Shown here one piece after another: positions 34,360 to 44,113 of a stretch of 64,000 bases of DNA. Position 1 is the stretch's first letter, and each line of letters opens with the position of its first letter. The translations under genes and the position numbers were made by a program. The stretch is from CAWGJF01 sp963822905 (GTDB lineage: Bacteria > Bacteroidota > Ignavibacteria > Ignavibacteriales > Ignavibacteriaceae). The notes under the pieces are model-generated. The model saw nothing but the letters and a program-made list of their open reading frames with translations. It was not told the origin of the DNA and did not search any database. The DNA is taken from contig CAWGJF010000003.1 in NCBI GenBank assembly GCA_963822905.1, positions 434,001-498,000 on the forward strand. Direction: 5' to 3'.

Positions 34360-37300
34360 ATGATTAGAAAAACATTTCTTTGCGTATCCGTCCTTATTAT
34401 ATTCAGTTCATTTTCATTCGCACAATGGATTCCTCTGGAAAAAAATTCACTTCCTGGTACCAAACCTGATGTGCAGTTAATTAGCAGCGATGCTACCGGG
34501 GCTGTAATCAAAGTTGATTTACCTGGATTTTATTTGAAAGAGTTTTCATCGAACGGCGAAAAGTATCAGTCAATTAGTTTTGGTGAGGATGCTGCAATAA
34601 CTACTGAAGTGGGATCTCCTGAGCTTCCGCTTATTGCAAAAATATTAGCTATCCCTGATCAGGGGACCGTAAACGTTGAAGTTATCCAGACCTCTACAAT
34701 CCAGACTTTTAAAGGAATTAATGTTCCGCCGGCAAGAGAGAGCTGGATTGAAGGTGACCCTGAAACTCCATATGTGCAAAATACGGAGGTTTATAAATCA
34801 GGAAATATTTTTCCGCAAAACTTTGCAAGTGTTGAAGATCCAGTGGTGTTCAGAGATTTTCGTCTTGCCCGTGTATCTGTTTATCCTTTAAGATATTCTC
34901 CATCAACAAAAGTAATTGAAGCAGTTTCATCAATTACTGTTCGTGTTACTTATGGGACCGGAATAGGTATTAATCCTAAACTTACTCAGCAGAGACCAAT
35001 CGCTCCATCATTCGATAAATTATATAAGAGTACAATTTTTAATTATGATGAAGTATTGCAACGAAGATACAATAGCATGGTTACGGGTCACGATATTATG
35101 CTTTGTATTATGCCGGATATATATGAAGATGAATTTCAGCCATACGCTGATTGGAAAAACGAATCCGGAACAGAAGTTTATGTTACTAAATTTAGCGAAA
35201 TAGGAGCTAATCAAAATGATCCTGATATAATTAAAAATTATATTTTAAGTGTCTATAACTCCTGGGAAAATATTCCCACACATATTTTGATTGTTGGGGA
35301 TAAAGGTACACCTGCCGGTAATGCACCAGTAAAATATTGGACGGGCGACGGGTGGACTTTTGTTAATGAAGATTACTTTGTCGAACTGGAAGGCAATGAT
35401 TATTTCCCCGAAATGATGATCGGGAGATTTACCAATTACAATGGTGCTACCGGTGGTGGTGAATACATCTTGCAGGTTATGGTTGATAAATTTTTGAAAT
35501 ATGAAAAATACCCTTACACTGCAAATACTGACTGGTATAAAAAAGCAACTGTTTGTTCAAATAATAATTATCAATCACAGGTTGATACTAAGCGTTTTGC
35601 TGCACAGCAAATGCTGGTAAACGGACATTTTACTTCAGTTGATACAATGATGAGTAATTGGCAATGCACGTATGATGAAAATGATATAGTTGCAGCAATT
35701 AACAATGGAAGAAGTTTCCTCAATTATAGAGGTGAAGGATGGTATGACGGATGGCATGCAAACTGTTATTATTTTACAAGCTCGTATGTTAATAGTATTA
35801 ATAATGCCAATAAGTTAACTTTTGTAACAAGCATTGGATGCGGTGTAGCTGCTTTTGACCAAGGAGATTGTTTTGGCGAAACATGGATTGAAAAAGGTTC
35901 ATTAACAAGTGCTCCAACAGGAGCTTGTGCTTTTTTGGGACCTACTTCAAATACACACACTCAATACAATAACCAAATTGACAAAGGAATTTATTTAGGA
36001 ATGTTCCCGCCAGATATTGGAATACTTCAGGAAGGAATAGACAGCCCTGGGGAAGCACTTCTCAGAGGTAAACTATATATGTATCAACAATTTGGTGGTA
36101 CTGATCCATATGTTCAATATCATTTCAAAATATACTGTGTGCTTGGAGACCCAAGCATGCATATTTGGAAAGATGTGCCGGAAGCAGTTACAGTAACTCA
36201 TCCCAGCGAAATATATGTGGGATTCAATCAGGTACCATTTGAAGTGAATAATGCATCAAATGGATTGCCGGTTAGTAATGCCAGAATATGTATTTCAGGA
36301 AATGGTGTATATGCCACTGGTAAAACTGATGACAATGGAATCACCATTCTAGATATTGAACCAGGTTCTGTAGGCACGCTAAAACTTACAGTTACGGGCG
36401 GCAATGTCATTCCTTTTGAAGATTCAATTATAGTATCAATCGGAACTGAGAATATTACTCCATACGGAAATCCTGTAGTAACGGATCTTGACGGTAATGA
36501 TGACGGGTTGATAAACCCAAATGAAAATGCTTCAATAACTTTTACACTAAAAAACTGGGGAACAATTACATCTAATGAAGTTTATGCTAAACTATCAGTT
36601 CCTGATTCGGTAACTTATGTTGTAATGGTTACTGATTCAATTTTGTTTGGAAACATAGCTCCAAATGATTCAATAGTAGGTTCCCCATTTAAATTTTTTA
36701 TTAAACCGGAATGTCCGGTTGGTTACGTAATTCGCTTTAAACTGAATGTTGAAAGTTCAACATCTTCCTGGGATTATACGAATAATCAACTAGTACATGG
36801 CTGTAATTTAAATTTTGATGAATATTATGTTGATGATGAAGGAAGTGTTCTCCATAATTATAGAATGGATCCCGGGGAAACAGTAAAAGTCAGGTTCAAA
36901 TTATTAAATATTGGTGATGATATTGCTCCGGATGTTAAAGGAATAATTAGCACCGAAGATCCTTACCTGACAGTAATTGATTCTGTTGCAACCTTCGGAA
37001 ACATTTTAGCAGACAGCAATTCAACAAATGAATCAGACACTTACACTATTACAGTGAATGAAAATTGTCCACTCCAGCATGAAGGTAATTTCGAATTAAA
37101 ATTATTAACACAAAATGGATTGTATCCTTACTCCTTAATCGACTCAATTATACTGCCAGTTGCAATGCCTTCGGTTTCAGATCCAACAGGATCTGATTCA
37201 ACAGGTTATTATGCGTATTCAAATCTTGATACACTTTGGGAACAAGCACCTGAATATAACTGGATTGATTTAGAAGGGATCGGCACAAAAATACCGTTAT

Positions 37301-38169
37301 CAAATGCGGGTAATTTTACTAAAGAAGTTAATCCTCAGTTCAATTTTAAATATTATGGAAATAATTTTTCACAGGTTAGAATCAGCAGCGATGGGTGGAT
37401 AGCTTTTGGTAGTGGAAATCAAGTGGCGGATACAAATCATGTTTTGCCTTACTTAGATGGTATTAATGATCTGACCGCAGTATTCTGGGATGATCTGTTT
37501 TATTTCAATGATGGTCCCGGTGGTGAACTATTATACTATTTTGATCCTCAAAATCATCGTTTTATAGTTGAATGGAACAATGTTCCGCATAGAGCTGATA
37601 CCACAGATAGGGAAACTTTTGAAGTAATACTTCTTGATCCGGCATATTATCCAACGCAAACCGGAGATGGAGAGATAATCTTCCAGTACATGCATGTTGA
37701 AGAACCCGGCGGATGCACAGTTGGAATAGAGAATGGTACAGAAGACATCGGTCTGCAGTATGTTTTTAATGAACTATATGATCCAACAGCAAACGAACTG
37801 GTAGATGGATTGGCAATAAAATTCACAACAAAAGCTCCTTCGGTGGTTTCTGTTGGTGAAAACGGAAATCAATCGGGTGGAACATTGCCGACTGCTTATT
37901 CATTAGAACAAAATTATCCGAATCCATTTAATCCGGCAACGAGAATTAATTATGCAATTCCCGAACCGGGATTTGTGAAGCTGTCAATTTATGATATCAA
38001 TGGTTCTCTTGTAAAAACTTTGATTGACAAACAACAATCAGCAGGCCGATACCAGGTAATCTGGGATGGAGATAATCAATCTGGTAGTAAGGTTAGTACT
38101 GGTGTATATTTTTACAGGCTGCAGGCAAATAGTTTTGTTCAGGTGAGAAAAATGATTCTTCTTAAATAA
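34360..38169 (+). CDS. Secreted C25 (gingipain-like) peptidase with T9SS sorting domain
   Basis: A 1269-residue protein with a signal peptide (1-21, ending SFSFAQ) and an N-terminal propeptide-like region (to about 220). The C25 catalytic region (about 230-605) includes ILIVGDKGTPAGN, LNYRGEGWYDGWH, SIGCGVAAFDQGDC and VLGDPSMHIW. It is followed by an Ig-like domain, two CARDB/NEW3-like repeats (DGNDDGLINPNE; MDPGETVKVRF) and a YYVDDEGS linker. The last 90 residues are a type A sorting domain (SLEQNYPNPFNPATRINYA; STGVYFYRLQAN), so it should be exported by the type IX system and bound at the surface. The catalytic Cys is about residue 494. The GHG histidine of gingipains reads GEG here (about residue 456), but a His follows six residues on. 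It may be an active variant or an inactive homologue. Confidence 0.88.
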   Translation: MIRKTFLCVSVLIIFSSFSFAQWIPLEKNSLPGTKPDVQLISSDATGAVIKVDLPGFYLKEFSSNGEKYQSISFGEDAAITTEVGSPELPLIAKILAIPDQGTVNVEVIQTSTIQTFKGINVPPARESWIEGDPETPYVQNTEVYKSGNIFPQNFASVEDPVVFRDFRLARVSVYPLRYSPSTKVIEAVSSITVRVTYGTGIGINPKLTQQRPIAPSFDKLYKSTIFNYDEVLQRRYNSMVTGHDIMLCIMPDIYEDEFQPYADWKNESGTEVYVTKFSEIGANQNDPDIIKNYILSVYNSWENIPTHILIVGDKGTPAGNAPVKYWTGDGWTFVNEDYFVELEGNDYFPEMMIGRFTNYNGATGGGEYILQVMVDKFLKYEKYPYTANTDWYKKATVCSNNNYQSQVDTKRFAAQQMLVNGHFTSVDTMMSNWQCTYDENDIVAAINNGRSFLNYRGEGWYDGWHANCYYFTSSYVNSINNANKLTFVTSIGCGVAAFDQGDCFGETWIEKGSLTSAPTGACAFLGPTSNTHTQYNNQIDKGIYLGMFPPDIGILQEGIDSPGEALLRGKLYMYQQFGGTDPYVQYHFKIYCVLGDPSMHIWKDVPEAVTVTHPSEIYVGFNQVPFEVNNASNGLPVSNARICISGNGVYATGKTDDNGITILDIEPGSVGTLKLTVTGGNVIPFEDSIIVSIGTENITPYGNPVVTDLDGNDDGLINPNENASITFTLKNWGTITSNEVYAKLSVPDSVTYVVMVTDSILFGNIAPNDSIVGSPFKFFIKPECPVGYVIRFKLNVESSTSSWDYTNNQLVHGCNLNFDEYYVDDEGSVLHNYRMDPGETVKVRFKLLNIGDDIAPDVKGIISTEDPYLTVIDSVATFGNILADSNSTNESDTYTITVNENCPLQHEGNFELKLLTQNGLYPYSLIDSIILPVAMPSVSDPTGSDSTGYYAYSNLDTLWEQAPEYNWIDLEGIGTKIPLSNAGNFTKEVNPQFNFKYYGNNFSQVRISSDGWIAFGSGNQVADTNHVLPYLDGINDLTAVFWDDLFYFNDGPGGELLYYFDPQNHRFIVEWNNVPHRADTTDRETFEVILLDPAYYPTQTGDGEIIFQYMHVEEPGGCTVGIENGTEDIGLQYVFNELYDPTANELVDGLAIKFTTKAPSVVSVGENGNQSGGTLPTAYSLEQNYPNPFNPATRINYAIPEPGFVKLSIYDINGSLVKTLIDKQQSAGRYQVIWDGDNQSGSKVSTGVYFYRLQANSFVQVRKMILLK

Positions 38170-38207
38170 AAAATTATTATGATATAAATCTAAACAGAAA
38201 ATTACTG

Positions 38208-39387
38208 ATGCATACGTTTATAGTTTTCCTGATCATTTTTATTGTTTCCGTTTTATATGGAATAATTGAATTCGCATTACATCAAAAGAGAATTTATTCA
38301 ATTCCGATCAGGATTCATGTAAACGGAACAAGAGGAAAATCCAGCGTAACAAGATTGATTGGTGCGGCATTACGGCAGGGCGGATTCAAGACTATTACAA
38401 AAGTAACCGGAACCTATCCGCGATTAATTCTTGAAGATGGAACTGAATCCGCAATTTACAGGAAAACCGGTGCAAATATAATTGAACAATTAGCTGTTAC
38501 TAAGTTTGCATCAAAAAGAAAAGCTGAAGCGATGGTGATTGAATGCATGGCCGTTCAACCGCAGTACCAATGGATTACTGAAACAAAAATGGTTCATTCA
38601 ACAATAGGTGTAATAACAAATGTTAGAATGGATCACGTGGAAATTATGGGGTATTCATTGAATGAAATTTGTGATTCACTCGGAAAAACAATTCCCAAAA
38701 ATCACGATCTGTTCACTGCAGAAAATGCAGTCTTTGAAAGGCTGAAAAGAATATCTGAATGGAAAAACTCGAAAATCCACCAGGTTGATGAATCGATAGT
38801 AACTGATGAAGAAATGCAGGCATTTAAATACCTTGAGCATAAAGAAAATGTTGCTCTTGCTCTTGAGATCAGCAGACATTTGGGAATCAAAAGAGAAGTT
38901 GCATTAAAGGGAATGTACAAAGCAATTCCGGATGCAGGGGTATTGAAGCTTTCTAAAGTTGTAATATTTGGGAAGAGAATAAATTTCTTAAATGGTTTTG
39001 CTGCGAACGATCCGTATTTAACATTAACGATCTGGGAAAAAATAGAATCCGGTAACAAGCTGAAAGGTTTAAGAGTAGTTTTATTAAATACAAGGCAGGA
39101 CAGGCTTGAGCGTGGAAAACAATTGTCGTGGTTAATTACAACAAAGATGATGAATGATTTTGATTACTTTGTTTAAATCGGACAATCAACTCAAATGGTT
39201 GAAGATATTTGTGTAGAAAATGGAATTAAAATGAACAGGATTTTGAATTTGGGAATGACTGAACCGGAATCTGTTTTTGATGCAATTCTTTCTTACACCG
39301 AAAATGAATCAAGAGTTTTTGCTATCGGAAATATGGGGCGGAATGGGTGGAGCGGTTGCCGAATATTTTGAAAACAGGAGCGTGCTG
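38208..39387 (+). CDS. pgsB: Poly-gamma-glutamate synthase PgsB/CapB, broken at the 3' end
   Basis: PgsB is the Mur-ligase-like ATPase that polymerises glutamate. An N-terminal membrane helix (FIVFLIIFIVSVLYGIIEF) is followed by the P-loop VNGTRGKSSVTRLIGAAL, then AEAMVIECMAVQPQYQW and GVITNVRMDHVEIMG. The frame is open to an in-frame TAA at 39174-39176; the same frame then continues with IGQSTQMVEDICVENGIK and NRILNLGMTEPESVFDAI. An extra G in the GGGG at 39335-39338 breaks the last motif, which otherwise reads GNMGGMGGAVAEYFENR. The full product would be about 390 residues, normal for the family. Both lesions are probably sequence errors. It starts a locus with pgsC and a TIGR04332-type gene. 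Confidence 0.88.
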
Positions 39388-39867
39388 AATGGTTGAAACT
39401 CGGAATCACACTTGGATTGAATCTTAGTTTACTTTCTGATGAAGTTTTCGGATTGGTGGCGGCGGAATTGTTGTCCCGGGATATATTGCTTTACATCTTT
39501 CACAGCCTGACAGGCTTGCAGGAATTATTATTGTCAGTCTTGCCACATATATAAGAATTGAGATTTTAAGCAACTACACTTTTCTTTACGGAAGAAGACA
39601 AATGGTTTTATGTCTTCTTGTCGTTTGGCTGCTTGCAAATTTTTCAAGACAATTTTTATTAATCGATTTAACATTAACCTTTACAATTTAGTTGCAGGCA
39701 TTGGCTGGGTCGTTCCCGGTTTGATTGCTCATTGGTTTGGAAAACAGGGAGTATTTAAAACGATAAGTGTTTTATTTATTACCGCAGTTATTGTGCGTCT
39801 GCTCGTAATAATTATTTTTAATGGTGAACTAATTCCGGTTCGATTTTTTATAGGGGAAATCGCTTGA
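39388..39867 (+). CDS. pgsC: Poly-gamma-glutamate biosynthesis protein PgsC/CapC, frameshifted
   Basis: A small polytopic membrane protein that works with PgsB. Recognised segments, in three frames, are LKLGITLGLNLSLLSDEVFGL, then GGIVVPGYIALHLSQPDRLAG, IRIEILSNYTFLYGRRQMVL, and NLVAGIGWVVPGLIAHWFGK with QGVFKTISVLFI. A base is missing near 39454-39464 in the GGTGGCGGCGG run, and another indel lies between about 39620 and 39690. The start codon cannot be fixed: the frame runs EWLKLGI from just after the pgsB end. With corrections, length and motif order match the family. The following gene overlaps its end by 4 bp. Confidence 0.8.
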
Positions 39868-40999
39868 TAAATATAAGTGCAGGTTCAAAATCAGTTTTGG
39901 GGATTTTAGCTTTAATTGCATTAATATTTTTCCTTGCAGTTGAGAATGAAAAAGTTGATGTAAAGAGAAAGTGGTACGATCAAAAACTTGAAGCATCCCA
40001 GCTCTCGAACAAAGCTGCAGAATACCTTAAAGAAATTCGGCTTCACAAAGGTGTATTTGTCGATCCCGTAAATGATCCCAATGAAGATGCTTTAATCGGT
40101 CAGGATATAACTCCAATTACAACCGATCGTGGATATATTGAATCCAAACTTACAGCAACCAATCCAAATTTTGCAGCAATAGTTGTCGATATGCTTGAAG
40201 AAGCAGAACTTCAAAAGAACGATGTTGTTGCTGTTGCATTCACAGGCTCGTTACCCGGAGTTAATTTAGCTGTTCTTTCGGCTTTGCAGACTTTGAAATC
40301 TTAAACGTATAAAAATTACTTCAGTAGGTGCTTCCAACTGGGGAGCCAACGATCCCTATTTTACCTGGCTTGATATGGAAGATGAGTTGTACAAAACAGG
40401 TATCATCAAATCTAAATCAGTTGCAGCTTCGATTGGCGGTGGACTTGAGAGGGGAAGAAGGTTTAAGCCCTGAAGGGAGAAACTTAATTACAGATGCGAT
40501 CCGGCGAAATGATGTTGAGTTTATTGATGAAGAGTATCTTGACAATAATATAAAGAAGAGAATGGATATTTATAAAAAACTCAGGGGTAAACATAAAATA
40601 AAAGCGTTCATAAATGTTGGAGGAGGAATTTCAGTTCTCGGTTCAACAGAAAACGACCAGTTTAATCCGAGTGGATTGACTAAATCGCTTCCAATGATGA
40701 ACTATCTGACAAGAGGTGTGCTGATCAGAAGGGCTGAAAATAAAACCTCGGTTATACATTTATTAAATATTACACAACTTGCACACAAGTATGGATTACC
40801 AATCAGTCCGACTCCATTACCACAACCCGGAGAAGGCGAAATTTCCATCAGAAAACAATACAGCATGACTTTAGCAGTTATTCTAACTTCTGTTTACTCA
40901 ATTTTAATTGCTTTTGTTTATATGATGGAAAGAAAAAGACACAAACTCGGAACAGAACTAATCCCGGATCAAAAAACTGTTGAATTTATGGAAGTGTAA
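39864..40999 (+). CDS. Poly-gamma-glutamate system protein (TIGR04332 type), frameshifted
   Basis: Reading across indels near 40295-40302 and 40449-40455 gives about 378 residues. An N-terminal membrane helix (VLGILALIALIFFLAVEN) and a large extracytoplasmic domain (QDITPITTDRGYIESKLTATN; FTGSLPGVNLAVLSALQ; SVGASNWGANDPYFTWLDME; KAFINVGGGISVLGSTEN) are followed by a C-terminal helix (LAVILTSVYSILIAFVYMME). This fits the poly-gamma-glutamate system protein that sits next to pgsBC in Leptospira-like loci in place of PgsA. Its biochemical role is not established. Overlap with pgsC by 4 bp supports an operon. Confidence 0.78.
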
Positions 41000-41002
41000 T
41001 TT

Positions 41003-41909
41003 ATGAAAACTAATATTTCCACATTTTTACTTTTGATAATTTTTTCCTCAGTCAATTGTTTATCGGCTTCCCCCGGGATAAAAGTTTTAAAACCAAGAAA
41101 TAATTCAATAAAAATCGGTGTAATTGTATCCGGAAAAGAAAGGGCTTACTATCAACTTTCAGTAAAAGAATCTTCGGTTTTAACTGTAAGAGGACCCGGA
41201 AAATTAAAAATTATTATGCGGGCTAAGTTTGACAATAACTTATTACAGGATTATTCGGTTTATTACAAAGTTGATGGTGATGGAAAAGTGAAAAAATATT
41301 TGAAAAATGTTTCAAAATCATCAAACGCGGCTTTCTCCGAAACTAAGTCGGTGATTCCTGGCGATGGGAAAGAAATTATGATTGATCTTGGCAGAGGAGA
41401 ACATACAATTGAAATCTGGAATTCTGATGAAAAAAAATGAGTCTGCTGCAGGTATCTTTTAACGAAAGTAAAAGAAAAGAAAATAGATTGGGTCAAGTTG
41501 ATTCCCTGATATCCGAACGAGCCGGTTGATCTTGTAACAAATGAAAATGTAGTTTCGTATTTCCGTTTTTCTGATGAAAAACCCTTGAAAATAAAAATAA
41601 CCGGCCCAACTGAACTTAAAATTTTAAGTCGTATTGAAAATCATTTTTCAATGAAGGGAAGAAATTAATCATCGGCTCCAGCTTAAAGAAGATGGAAAGT
41701 TGAAGAACACTTTTCTTCTAAACAGTGTTCGTTCAGAAGCTACACTTTACAAAAAAAGCTGTGGAAAAATTCCCGGTAAAGCAAAAGAAATCGTAATCGA
41801 AGTTCCCAAGGGGACACATACGGATATCGTCACACCGTTGGATAAAGATAAGAACACAATTCTTGCCCGGATTCTTTTTCCAAAGAAGGATGTAAAACTG
41901 GAAGAATAA
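41003..41909 (+). CDS. Secreted protein of unknown function in the poly-gamma-glutamate locus, frameshifted
   Basis: I do not recognise this family. The start at 41003 gives a signal peptide (MKTNISTFLLLIIFSSVNCLSA). Two similar beta-rich halves follow, linked across indels near 41430-41440 (an eight-A run), 41505-41520 and 41650-41670. The first half contains YYQLSVKESSVLTVRGPGKL and ends KEIMIDLGRGEHTIEIWNSDE. The second contains NVVSYFRFSDEKPLKIKITG and ends KEIVIEVPKGTHTDIVTP. Each half has the order (Y/F)xxxS-x-E-x2-L-x3-GP and a final KEI-I-x-G-x-HT strand, so this is an internal duplication. It starts 3 bp after the previous gene, so it belongs to the same transcript. A role in polymer handling at the envelope is a guess. 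Confidence 0.6.
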
Positions 41910-41912
41910 AAA

Positions 41913-43055
41913 ATGAAAGATCAGTTTTCCCAAATATTTTTTAGGATGAACATAAAATTTATTTTGTCGATTATCTTTATTGTTTTCTGTTCTATTGTCG
42001 TTCTTGCAGGTGATAATCCCCCAAAAAGCTCAGGCAAATTTCAAGCTAGTGTTTCAGTTAACTCGTTCTATGATAGTAATATTTTGAAATACTCTGACAA
42101 ATACATTCAAAGGTTTGAGAATCATCAGGATATAGGAAGGTTCCACATTAACCGTTATGATGATCTTGTGTTTACTTACGACTTCGAAGTTGCATATTCA
42201 GATAAGCTTATTTCTAATTTAAAGACAGAAGTGGGTGCTGAGTTTGGTACTGATATGTATTCCTTTAATCATATTAAGAACTGGTCAAATTATAGTTTTT
42301 CACTTCGACAGGAAATTACAAAATCAACAAGCTTTTCATTTTCATATTCATATATACCTACTTTTTACGTTTGTCATTTTTATGATGATGACTGGACATA
42401 TTATTATGGATTTGTTCCGGAAGCATTCCAGCCTTATGATTTTTCAAAAGACGATTACAGTTTTTGGGTACAGCAGTATTTGTGGAATAGAAACACGCGG
42501 GTCAGAGGGTATTTCTCGTATTCGAAATATTTGTACAATGAACATTACACGGAATTTGACAGTAATGATTATTTATACGGCTTACGCGTCTATCAAAAAA
42601 TTACGAGGGAACTTAGCATAAATGTTGGATATAAGTATACAATTTCCAATGCAAAGGGGTTTGATCAGCCTAATGAAACCAGGGATACTTCGGATGATTC
42701 TGACGCTACAAATTACGAACATATTTACATCGCAGGGATTGAGTATAAACTTCCCGATATCTTTTCACTTAACAATGACGTGAGTTTTACAGCTCAATAC
42801 CAGGAACAATTTTTTACAACCAAACATTTCCTGGAACTTGATCCCCTGCATGCCGGGAGGTATGATTATAATTACAGGTTCTATTTTAATTATAACATAG
42901 ATTTATTCAAGAACTTTTCACTTACTTCTTTCTTTACCTGGATGAGCAGAAACTCATACACATCGGCAAAAGTAAACCAGGAGGCAGTTACAGATGATAA
43001 AGATTATTCGCAGTACCAGGTTGGAATGAGGTTCAATTATAAAATAGAATTTTGA
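41913..43055 (+). CDS. Outer-membrane beta-barrel protein
   Basis: A 380-residue exported protein. A long N-terminus precedes a signal core (FILSIIFIVFCSIVVLAGDN). Many alternating aromatic strands follow (FQASVSVNSFYDSNILKYSD; SFSLRQEITKSTSFSFSYSY; RVRGYFSYSKYLYNEHYTEF), ending in a strand closing with F (YQVGMRFNYKIEF), the usual beta-barrel C-terminus. Function cannot be assigned; the location 3 bp after the secreted protein suggests a channel or surface partner of the poly-gamma-glutamate system. An internal ATG at 41946 would give a shorter signal, but a GGAAG upstream favours 41913. Confidence 0.72.
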   Translation: MKDQFSQIFFRMNIKFILSIIFIVFCSIVVLAGDNPPKSSGKFQASVSVNSFYDSNILKYSDKYIQRFENHQDIGRFHINRYDDLVFTYDFEVAYSDKLISNLKTEVGAEFGTDMYSFNHIKNWSNYSFSLRQEITKSTSFSFSYSYIPTFYVCHFYDDDWTYYYGFVPEAFQPYDFSKDDYSFWVQQYLWNRNTRVRGYFSYSKYLYNEHYTEFDSNDYLYGLRVYQKITRELSINVGYKYTISNAKGFDQPNETRDTSDDSDATNYEHIYIAGIEYKLPDIFSLNNDVSFTAQYQEQFFTTKHFLELDPLHAGRYDYNYRFYFNYNIDLFKNFSLTSFFTWMSRNSYTSAKVNQEAVTDDKDYSQYQVGMRFNYKIEF

Positions 43056-43089
43056 AACAAAAATTTATCGTAAAATAAAGAGATCAAAT

Positions 43090-44089
43090 ATGATGAAATT
43101 AATTTTTACTGCAGCGATTACCGTTACAATTATATTTATGAGTTGCGGAACTCCTACTGATCCTGAATCTTTAATCGGCGACGACGGAGGTTATAAAATC
43201 GTTGGTAGGTATGCAACGCACGGATATGCACAGGATGTAGTTGTTAAAGACACGATTGCTTATATATCTCAAGGACAAGCCGGCTTAATAACACTCTCGG
43301 TTTTAAAATCCGCATCAACCAAGATTTGTTTCGGAATTAATTTATGGCTTGAGAGGATACTCCTCTAAAATAGCAATGAAAGATAGTATAATTTATCTTG
43401 CACAGGGAACGTTTGGTGTATCTACAGTAAATGTAAAAGATCCATTTGAGCTGGAAACTTTTGAAATTCGTGCAATTTCCCCGGCAAAAAATTTACATAT
43501 TATGGGCGATTATCTTTTTGTAGCAATAAGTGAAGAAGGGGTTCTCATTTCAAAAATTGATGACCCTTTTCACCCGGCAATTCTACAATCCTTCTTTGTT
43601 CCAGGATATGCTCAAGCTGTTTGCACATCTTCTGATAGTAACTATCTTATGGTAGCCTGTGGTGAAGTTGGACTTTCAGTTTTTGATATTTCTGATTTCC
43701 AAAATGGTTTTAACAATTATCCCTTAATTGATATAATTGATACACCAGGGTTTGCGGAAGATGTAATCGTTCACCCAACTCTTCCGGTTGCTTATATAGC
43801 TAGTGGTACCGGCGGTTTGGTTATTGTTGATTTTTCAGATACCTCAAATGTTAAAGTAGCTGCAAGTTTTAACACAGGCGGTTATGCAAAAGAAGTATTA
43901 TATAAAAACAATAGACTTTATGTAACAACAGAATCGAGAGGTCTGCAGATATTTGATGTTTCTAATGTTAATAATCCGATACGAATCGGTACAGTACAGA
44001 CACAATACGCGTTAGGCGTTGAAGTAGATGATAATTATGTTTATGTGGCTGATGAGAAGGATGGACTAGTAGTTATTAAAATTCCTTAA
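43090..44089 (+). CDS. LVIVD-repeat lipoprotein, one frameshift
   Basis: The N-terminus MMKLIFTAAITVTIIFMSCG is a lipoprotein signal with lipobox FMSC. The rest is a beta-propeller built of LVIVD-type repeats, seen as GQAGLITLSV, GTFGVSTVNV, EEGVLISKI, GEVGLSVFDIS, GTGGLVIVDFS, ESRGLQIFDVS and EKDGLVVIKI, seven in all. An extra A in the AAAA at 43305-43308 breaks the frame; removing it restores LNPHQPRFVSELIYGLRGYS. LVIVD proteins are surface propellers with unknown ligands. It is the last rightward gene of the locus, 34 bp after the barrel. Confidence 0.82.
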
Positions 44090-44113
44090 AATCGAACCTG
44101 CGAATTCAGAAAT

